64,000 nucleotides of DNA from Phycisphaeraceae bacterium (lineage in GTDB: Bacteria; Planctomycetota; Phycisphaerae; Phycisphaerales; SM1A02), in assembly GCA_004213555.1 (NCBI GenBank), contig SHAP01000002.1, positions 124,001 through 188,000 of the forward strand, in the 5' to 3' direction. Numbering within the stretch: position 1 is the stretch's first letter; each line of letters opens with the position of its first letter. The position numbers and the translations under genes were made by a program. The notes under the pieces are model-generated. The model was not told where the DNA came from. It worked only from the letters and a program-made list of their open reading frames with translations, and did not search any database. This document shows positions 58,515 through 64,000 of the stretch, one piece after another.

Positions 58515-59003
58515 ATGATGCACCACGACTGGATTGAATCTGCCTGGGCGGCCCACAGCTGCGATCTGCGGCACTACGCCCGGGGCTATTGCGGGAACGT
58601 CGAGCAAGCGGAGGACGCCGTGCAAGACGCATTCTTGAAATTACAACAAACCACGCCGGCGGTGGCGGGGGATCCACCCCGGCCCTGGCTGTTCCGGGTG
58701 GTTCGCAATCGTTTGATCGATCTGCACCGCCGTTCGCGGCGAGAGCGGCCCGACGACATCTTGCCTGCCTTGGCGGTGGACGCCGCCGATCCCGCCGTGG
58801 ATACCGAGGCCATTGAGGCCCTGAACCAATTGCCCCCGCGCCAACGCGAAGCCATGGTGCTGCGATTTCGCGGGGGACTTTCGTATGACGCCATCGCGGA
58901 AGTGATGGGCACCAGCCATTCCAACGTGGGGGTGTTGCTGCACAAAGCGCTGCGCACCCTCCGCGAAGAACTTGATCCTGCCCCTGAAGGACGTGCCGTA
59001 TGA
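58515..59003 (+). CDS. ECF-type RNA polymerase sigma factor
   Basis: A 162-residue extracytoplasmic-function sigma factor. Region 2 (DLRHYARGYCGNVEQAEDAVQDAFLKLQ) and the linker (WLFRVVRNRLIDLHRRSRRE) lead to region 4 (LPPRQREAMVLRFRGGLSYDAIAEVMGTSHSNVGVLLHKAL). The ATG at 58515 is the first of two Met codons and was preferred to TTG at 58503. Its TGA overlaps the ATG of the next gene (ATGA), whose product carries a short anti-sigma-like cytoplasmic part, so the pair is probably a membrane signalling unit. No downstream target promoter is identified. Confidence 0.92.
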   Translation: MMHHDWIESAWAAHSCDLRHYARGYCGNVEQAEDAVQDAFLKLQQTTPAVAGDPPRPWLFRVVRNRLIDLHRRSRRERPDDILPALAVDAADPAVDTEAIEALNQLPPRQREAMVLRFRGGLSYDAIAEVMGTSHSNVGVLLHKALRTLREELDPAPEGRAV

Positions 59004-61312
59004 ACCACGACGACCCACGATTGACCCAGCACGTGTTGGGCGAAGAGAAAAGCGCAGAGATGACCGAGGCGCTCAACGCCGATCCCGCGCTCCAGCAAGA
59101 AGCAGAAGCCTTGCAAGCGACCGCCGATCGCATGGCCCGGGCCTTGGCCCGGCCCGCCGCCGATGGAAGCCAAGCGTTTGCCGCGGCGGGACCGCCACGC
59201 CGTGAACCACCCACCGTGCTCGCCCGCTTGGGGGGCAGCTTGGGCGTGGGCATTGCGGCGGCCGTGGCGGTGATGGTGGTTTGGATTGGCCCTGGATCCA
59301 ACGAGAGCATGGGGCCCATGGCCAGCGCGGCCGCGTGTTGTATTGCCGATCAGTGCGTGGAACTGTCACCCGTCGAGTGCGACGACGCAGGTGGTCAGCA
59401 ATATGGTCAAGCATGTCAAGTGCAGGTGTGCGTGGTTCGGGCGCCCGGGATGGTGCGTTCGGCCGATGTGCCAACGGGCCTGGCGCCCGACGCACCAGTT
59501 GCCTTTTCGGAACAACCACCGAGCGGCGTGTGTTGCTTTGGGCTCGTGGTGGTGCCGGTTGGCGAAAACGACTGCCTGTTGTTGGGTGGCCAGTGGTCCA
59601 GCGAGGCGGTCGACTGCGCGCACAATGTTGCGCCTGTCGTGGAGATCGCCGAAGAGGAAGCAGCATCCGAATCGCCCGAGATCGCTCCCGCGGGTGGATT
59701 GAATGTTGCGGTGGATGCCAGCATGGCACCGCCACCACCTGTGCGTTCCAAGGTGGGACGCTCCCGGAGCGATGGTCGTGGTGGGGCTGTCCCCTCGCCT
59801 GACAGCGCCGTCGGAGCAGGGCAGTGGTACGCGCCACCAGACGCTTTTTCGGACGGGGCGAGGGATCGTGCCGGTTCATCCAACCTCGCTCCCGACACCG
59901 GGCCCACCAGCGTGTTCTTGGCTCCGCTCGAGTCTCCGCTCAGTACGTTTGGTCTTGACGTCGACACCATGGGCATGGGCATCGTGCGTCGCCAACTGGG
60001 TTGGGGGCAGCGGCCTCCGGTGGATGCCATCCGCATCGAAGAGATGGTGAACTTCTACGACTACACCACCCCGGCCCCGCCCACATCGGGTGATGCGTTG
60101 GCGATGGCGGTTGAAGTCGCCGCCGCGCCGTGGAACTTGGACCACCGATTGGTTCGCATTGGCATCTCCGCCGAAGAGATTGATGCTTCCGAACGTCCTG
60201 CGGTCAACTTGGTGCTGCTGGTGGACACCTCGGGTTCCATGAATTCTGGTGACAAACTGCAATTGGTGCAGGCCACCTTACGCATGCTGGCCGACCAGCT
60301 CCGCGAAGACGATCGGGTTTCCATCGTCACGTACGCAGGCAGTGCGAGTGTTCCTTTGTCGGAAGCCAAGGGCAACGAAACCACCAAGATTTTGGCCGCC
60401 ATCAATGCGATGCGGGCCCGGGGATCCACCGCTGGCGCGGCGGGGATTCAAACCGCCTACGACCTCGCGCGGCGGAATGTCCGCGATGGGGCGGTCTCGC
60501 GGGTGCTGCTCTTCACCGATGGTGATTTCAACGTGGGTCCCAGCAGCCAAGATGAACTTGTCCAGTTGGTCGAGCAGGAGCGGGGCAACGGCATTGGTCT
60601 TTCTGTCTTTGGCTACGGCGCGTCCATCGTGCGGGATGACCGCATGGAGACGTTGTCCAACCACGGTGATGGTGTGGCCTATGCCATCGACACCCTGCGG
60701 GAGGCCCGGCGGGTCGTCGTGCAAGAATTGACGGGCACCCTCTTCACGGTGGCCAAGGATGCCAAGATCCAAGTAGAATTCAATCCCGCCAAGGTCGCGG
60801 CCTATCGGTTGATCGGGTACGACAACCGCCGTCTGGCCGACCAAGATTTCAACGACGACACCAAGGATGCGGGCGATCTGGGCGCGGGGCACACCGTGAC
60901 CGCGCTGTACGAAGTGGTGCCAGTCGGCGTGAGCGTGCCTGGTGCTCCCGGGGCCGTGGACGACCTCAAGTACCAACGCAACGAAGAGCCGGCCGAGCCT
61001 TCCGCAGCCGAACTGATTGATTCCCCGGAGTTGCTGACCGCCAAGTTGCGGTGGAAGCCCGTGGGGCAAGACGAAAGCGTTCGCCGCGAGCAATCGGTCG
61101 TTGATCCCGGCACCGTGGCGGGCAGCGAAGACCACCGGTTCGCCGTCGCCGTGGCGGCCTTGGGGCTCAAACTCTCCAACGATCCACACACCAAAGACAT
61201 GACCTTCATGCAATTACGTTCCATGGCCGTCCAAGCGGCGGGGGACGATGCCCAGCGGCAAGGGTTGCTGGAGTTGGTGGACTTCGCGAAGGCGGTTCTC
61301 GGCGAGGACTGA
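59000..61312 (+). CDS. Membrane-bound vWA protein with anti-sigma-like N-terminus and Cys-rich repeats
   Basis: A 770-residue protein coupled to the sigma factor by ATGA. Residues 1-75 are cytoplasmic, opening DDPRLTQHVLGEEKSAEM like planctomycete anti-sigma proteins; one membrane helix follows (77-96). Two similar Cys-rich motifs lie at about 112-144 (CCIADQCVELSPVEC...GG...C..C) and 176-206 (CCFGLVVVPVGENDC...GGQW...C). A von Willebrand A domain with intact MIDAS (LLVDTSGSMNSGD) spans about 400-575, then a YfbK-type DUF3520 C-terminus. It likely senses or binds something outside the inner membrane and controls the sigma factor; that is inference. Confidence 0.8.
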   Translation: MNHDDPRLTQHVLGEEKSAEMTEALNADPALQQEAEALQATADRMARALARPAADGSQAFAAAGPPRREPPTVLARLGGSLGVGIAAAVAVMVVWIGPGSNESMGPMASAAACCIADQCVELSPVECDDAGGQQYGQACQVQVCVVRAPGMVRSADVPTGLAPDAPVAFSEQPPSGVCCFGLVVVPVGENDCLLLGGQWSSEAVDCAHNVAPVVEIAEEEAASESPEIAPAGGLNVAVDASMAPPPPVRSKVGRSRSDGRGGAVPSPDSAVGAGQWYAPPDAFSDGARDRAGSSNLAPDTGPTSVFLAPLESPLSTFGLDVDTMGMGIVRRQLGWGQRPPVDAIRIEEMVNFYDYTTPAPPTSGDALAMAVEVAAAPWNLDHRLVRIGISAEEIDASERPAVNLVLLVDTSGSMNSGDKLQLVQATLRMLADQLREDDRVSIVTYAGSASVPLSEAKGNETTKILAAINAMRARGSTAGAAGIQTAYDLARRNVRDGAVSRVLLFTDGDFNVGPSSQDELVQLVEQERGNGIGLSVFGYGASIVRDDRMETLSNHGDGVAYAIDTLREARRVVVQELTGTLFTVAKDAKIQVEFNPAKVAAYRLIGYDNRRLADQDFNDDTKDAGDLGAGHTVTALYEVVPVGVSVPGAPGAVDDLKYQRNEEPAEPSAAELIDSPELLTAKLRWKPVGQDESVRREQSVVDPGTVAGSEDHRFAVAVAALGLKLSNDPHTKDMTFMQLRSMAVQAAGDDAQRQGLLELVDFAKAVLGED

Positions 61313-61313
61313 A

Positions 61314-61580
61314 CTAAAGAATTCCCAGCAGCCGCAAAACAATCGGGAACATCGTCAACAATGTGATGAAGACAATGACCTGACGCACTTTTTTCTGCAT
61401 GGCCAAATCTTCGGGCGGCTTGTGCAACGTGCGGCCAGTGATCCAAGCAAAGCACTTGGGGCAGGCATCCGCGTCGTCGTAGACCTCGGCCCCGCATTCG
61501 GGGCAATAGCCCGTGGTGTCCGCTTCGGAACCGAAGCGGCGGAGATCGTCCAGGCTGGGGCCTTCGTCACGACGGGGCAT
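61314..61580 (-). CDS. Small zinc-ribbon membrane protein
   Basis: About 88 residues. A zinc ribbon (CPECGAEVYDDADACPKC) is followed by a C-terminal membrane helix (VIVFITLLTMFPIVLRLLGIL). Starts possible are the ATG at 61580 (used) and a GTG at 61610, neither with a clear Shine-Dalgarno sequence. It converges with the vWA gene with one base between the stops. Double-Cys ribbon plus helix is a common planctomycete small-protein layout. Function unknown. Confidence 0.65.
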   Translation of the reverse strand: MPRRDEGPSLDDLRRFGSEADTTGYCPECGAEVYDDADACPKCFAWITGRTLHKPPEDLAMQKKVRQVIVFITLLTMFPIVLRLLGIL

Positions 61581-61611
61581 GCCACGACTGTAGTCCGAAG
61601 GCTTTGGCACA

Positions 61612-61642
61612 ACAAAAATCCCCCGCGATGTCTCGCGGGGGA
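61612..61642 (-). terminator. Rho-independent terminator of the EF-hand protein gene
   Basis: On the minus strand a GC-rich hairpin (stem TCCCCCGCGA with TCGCGGGGGA, four-base loop) is followed by TTTTT and then GTTGT. It lies 28 bases after the stop codon at 61670 and before the small zinc-ribbon gene. It is the clearest intrinsic terminator in the window. Confidence 0.85.
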
Positions 61643-61669
61643 TAACGGTTTGAAGCCGGTCAACTTGGC

Positions 61670-63364
61670 TTATTCGCCAGGGATCCCACGCTCGGGGTTG
61701 CCGCGGCGATTTCTCATTTCACGCATCGCGTTTTCCCGTTCGGAGGCGTCCAGTTCACCGTCGCCATTTCGGTCGAAGCGTTCGATGATGCGTTGCCTCA
61801 TGTCGCCGCGTTGCTCGTCGTTGCGGGGGCCGCCGCGGCGGTCACCGGCACGCGGAAGCTGGGCGATTTCCTCGGGGGTCAGCATGCCTTCCAAGGTCTC
61901 GCGTGAATCCGCTTCAAGCTCGCGAAGACGCTCCCGGATTTCGTCAAGCTCGGTGGGCTCACGATCGCTGCGTTGACGCTCGCCATTCATGCGGTCTCGC
62001 ATTTGGTTGAAGCGATCTTCAAATTGCTTGAGCTCTTGCTTGAGGGTGGCGTCGCGGGCTTCTTCGTGGAGCTCGGAGAGTTGGGTCAAGAAGTCGGCTT
62101 CCAATCGATCCACCGTTTCGAGCACCAACGGGTCAAGGCCTTCAATTTTCCGCACGGCATCCAGGGCCCGCTCGAAGCTGGTCTGTCGGTATACGCGGGG
62201 GAACGCTCGCTTCCACGCGGCCAAGCGGAACTCGTTGCTTCTTTCGCCCAACAGCGCGGCAATGGCGTCGATGGCTTCAAGGTTTGCATCACGAACGTCA
62301 CGGCGCACCTTCGATTCGCTGCGGGCCGCATCACGGGCGGCCTTGTCGTCATTTTCCAGCGTGGCCACCAACGCGTCCAGATCGAGTTCGATCATGGTGT
62401 TGTCACGCTCGATGAGATTCTTGTCGAGTTCGACTTCCCAAGCCAGCAGCGCTTCGGCGGCCGCTTCAGAAGCTTCAAACTCTCGGACAACGGTGTTGAC
62501 GTCCAGCGACTCGCCCGAGAGCACGCCACGGGGCAAGGCCCGGTCACGCCGGACTTGGCGGCGGAATGGGTCCCACAGGGTGAGTTGCTCTTCACTCAAG
62601 ATCACTTGCAGCGACTCGGTGAATTCCGCTTCGAGACTGGCCCGGTTGCGGAGCCACTCTTTTCGCAAGGCACTGGCTTGGCGTGCGATTTGGGCAATTT
62701 GATCTTGCTCCGGCATGCGTTCCATCCGCATCTCTTGGAACTTGGCCCGCATGGCTTCGATTTCAGCCCGCAGATCTTCGAGTTCCGCGGCTTCCGCATC
62801 CACCAACTCACGGTTGCCCGACATCATCATCCGCATGGCCCGCATTTTTTCTCGCAGCTCGGTGCCCATGGCCCGCATTTCTTCTTGCTCTTCCGCGGAT
62901 GGCTCCGGTGGTCGGTTGGCTTCTCGAAGTTCACGCAGTTTGGTTTGGATGGCTTCCCGGGCTTTTTGGAATCCTTCTTCGTAATCTGCGAGGAAGGCTT
63001 CGACCATCGGAAGCTGTTCGTCGGCCACCATCAACATGTCGTCGACCAAGCGAAGATCCCGCCGAACGAAATCGGGTTCGGTGCTCCACCGCGGAAGTCC
63101 ACCAAACATGCCACCAGGCCCGCGGTCGCGGCCGTTGCCACGCACTTCACCGCGTTGCACGCCCCCAAAGGGTCGGGCTTCGCCCTCGCCTTGACCGCCA
63201 CGCCGGCCTTCGGCTCCCCGTCCACGCTGGCCGCGTTGCCCACGTTCTCCTCGCTCACCGCGGAATCCGGGGCGATCGCCTCGGGGTTCCTCTTGGGCAA
63301 GAGTTGGGGCCGCAAACAGGGCCGTACAGGCCAACAGAAGTCCGGAACGAAGATGGGTTCGCAT
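61670..63364 (-). CDS. Secreted collagen-like/coiled-coil protein with EF-hand
   Basis: A 564-residue secreted protein. The signal peptide (SGLLLACTALFAAPTLAQ) is followed by about 55 residues of Gly/Arg/Glu-rich sequence with G-x-x periodicity (GERGERGQRGQRGRG), then a long charged coiled-coil region (about 100-500, e.g. AEAAELEDLRAEIEAMRAKF) and near the C-terminus one EF-hand (FDRNGDGELDASERE). The ATG at 63364 is preceded by GAAGGA. A strong terminator follows. The layout recalls planctomycete EF-hand/Spy-like envelope proteins; calcium binding is likely, other roles unknown. High charge may inflate similarity to unrelated coiled coils. Confidence 0.8.
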   Translation of the reverse strand: MRTHLRSGLLLACTALFAAPTLAQEEPRGDRPGFRGERGERGQRGQRGRGAEGRRGGQGEGEARPFGGVQRGEVRGNGRDRGPGGMFGGLPRWSTEPDFVRRDLRLVDDMLMVADEQLPMVEAFLADYEEGFQKAREAIQTKLRELREANRPPEPSAEEQEEMRAMGTELREKMRAMRMMMSGNRELVDAEAAELEDLRAEIEAMRAKFQEMRMERMPEQDQIAQIARQASALRKEWLRNRASLEAEFTESLQVILSEEQLTLWDPFRRQVRRDRALPRGVLSGESLDVNTVVREFEASEAAAEALLAWEVELDKNLIERDNTMIELDLDALVATLENDDKAARDAARSESKVRRDVRDANLEAIDAIAALLGERSNEFRLAAWKRAFPRVYRQTSFERALDAVRKIEGLDPLVLETVDRLEADFLTQLSELHEEARDATLKQELKQFEDRFNQMRDRMNGERQRSDREPTELDEIRERLRELEADSRETLEGMLTPEEIAQLPRAGDRRGGPRNDEQRGDMRQRIIERFDRNGDGELDASERENAMREMRNRRGNPERGIPGE

Positions 63365-63451
63365 GGTGGTTTCCTTCAAAAGGGTTCGGGGGAACTCCCG
63401 AGTCAACCATCGTACGAGAACGCCCCCGGGCTGCATCCCCCAAAAGTTGCC

Positions 63452-64000
63452 TTATCCCCCTTCAAGGGCCTCGGCGGGAGTATCAACCCGTTTGGCGAGT
63501 TGGGCCAAACCCGCGTGTTCGGGTGCGATCAGCTCCGGATCGTCGCCGATTCGGGTGGCGGCCTCTTCGCGAGACTGCTCCAAGAGTGCCTCATCACCCG
63601 GCAGCCGGGCAAATTGCAGCCGGGCCAATCCTGATTGTCGTTCCCCGACCACTTCGCCTGGCCCCCGCAGACGGAGGTCTTCTTCGGCAATCACAAATCC
63701 ATCGGTGGTGCCCACCACGGCATCAAGCCGGGCTTGGCCGTCTTCGGTCGCGGGATCGGCGACCAACACGCAAGTGGAAGCAGCCGCCCCGCGGCCCACC
63801 CGACCCCGAAGTTGGTGCAATTGTGCCAGTCCAAAGCGGTCGGCGCCCAAGATGACCATCAAACTGGCGTTGGGGACATCGACGCCCACTTCAATCACGG
63901 TGGTGGCCACCAGCACCCGCAAGGTGCCTTCCCGAAAGGCGGCCATGGTGTCGTCGCGGGTCACTCGGTCGAGCCGGCCGTGCACCACCCCAAAGGGGAT
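63452..64000 (-). CDS. recG: ATP-dependent DNA helicase RecG, C-terminal part (cut by window end)
   Basis: The frame is open to the window edge. It contains the end of the second helicase domain, with the VVHGRLDRVTRDDTMAAF segment, VLVATTVIEVGVDVPNAS (motif V), LHQLRGRVGRG (motif VI) and the RecG C-terminal domain (LRGPGEVVGERQSGLARLQFA). RecG remodels stalled replication forks and Holliday junctions. The same motifs exclude the UvrD and RecQ families. It is followed by the EF-hand protein gene 87 bases downstream on the same strand. Confidence 0.93.
   Translation of the reverse strand: MPFGVVHGRLDRVTRDDTMAAFREGTLRVLVATTVIEVGVDVPNASLMVILGADRFGLAQLHQLRGRVGRGAAASTCVLVADPATEDGQARLDAVVGTTDGFVIAEEDLRLRGPGEVVGERQSGLARLQFARLPGDEALLEQSREEAATRIGDDPELIAPEHAGLAQLAKRVDTPAEALEGG

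Noticed and set aside
56044-58518. A long plus-strand frame of 824 codons, rich in His, Gly and Arg
   Set aside because: It is antisense to ispG and the NupG-like transporter, both with strong family motifs, and its composition is a shadow of third-position GC bias on the other strand.
61973-63634. A 553-codon plus-strand frame
   Set aside because: It is antisense to the collagen-like/EF-hand gene, which has a signal peptide, ribosome-binding site and terminator on its own strand.

Overview
The window reads as a chromosomal segment of a Gram-negative, marine-type planctomycete, most likely class Phycisphaerae. The evidence is: three secreted proteins ending in the paired, Cys-rich dockerin-like module (CPxDLNxDGxVxFxDLL...WGxC) that is abundant in that class; an outer-membrane lipoprotein of the TolC type and LptF/LptG-like permeases; MEP-pathway isoprenoid genes; a prepilin-type protein; and a DUF4159/toroid protein. 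Base composition is GC-rich (high 50s percent by eye). There is no sign of phage, insertion sequences, CRISPR, tRNA or rRNA. The only RNA gene seen is RNase P RNA. No gene-free stretch exceeds about 150 bases.

Layout. 1-11 kb: end of riboflavin synthase, a SpoIIE-type phosphatase, a DUF192 lipoprotein, glutamyl-Q tRNA(Asp) synthetase, pterin dehydratase, the McsA/McsB protein-arginine kinase pair, cysteine dioxygenase facing serine acetyltransferase, a TrmH methyltransferase, RlmN, a ferredoxin, phenylalanine hydroxylase and an enoyl-CoA hydratase. 11-21 kb: hydrolase, fumarase C, two overlapping LptF/LptG-like permeases, then a minus-strand MacAB-TolC-like efflux operon. 21-30 kb: SucC without SucD, a HAD phosphatase, a DUF418 membrane protein, two poorly known genes, RNase P RNA with a clear promoter, one-piece glycine decarboxylase GcvP, and PgsA/PgpA for phosphatidylglycerol. 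30.7-37.3 kb: nuoJKLMN, the membrane arm of complex I, with overlapping genes. 37-50 kb: two similar membrane proteins, PheA, then a secreted-protein region (GH66-like enzyme, FG-GAP-type protein, RCC1-type protein, DUF4159 protein) interrupted by RecQ. 50-64 kb: SppA, a glutamine amidotransferase, Dxs, polyprenyl synthase, ExbB-like protein, prepilin-like protein, IspG, a nucleoside-type MFS transporter, an ECF sigma factor overlapping a membrane-bound vWA protein, a small zinc ribbon protein, a collagen-like/EF-hand secreted protein and the end of RecG.

How the genes connect. PhhA and PhhB provide phenylalanine hydroxylation and cofactor recycling, while PheA makes phenylalanine. Dxs, IspG and the polyprenyl synthase form most of an isoprenoid route. 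FumC, SucC and NuoJ-N belong to central respiration. LptF/G-like proteins, the efflux operon, PgsA/PgpA and SppA serve the envelope. The most unusual material is the surface-protein cluster at 40-49.6 kb, the sigma/vWA pair at 58.5-61.3 kb, the McsAB pair with an apparently leaderless promoter, and the frequency with which convergent genes share or abut their stop codons. Start codons were chosen by ribosome-binding sites, overlaps and family length. All functional calls are from sequence reading only.
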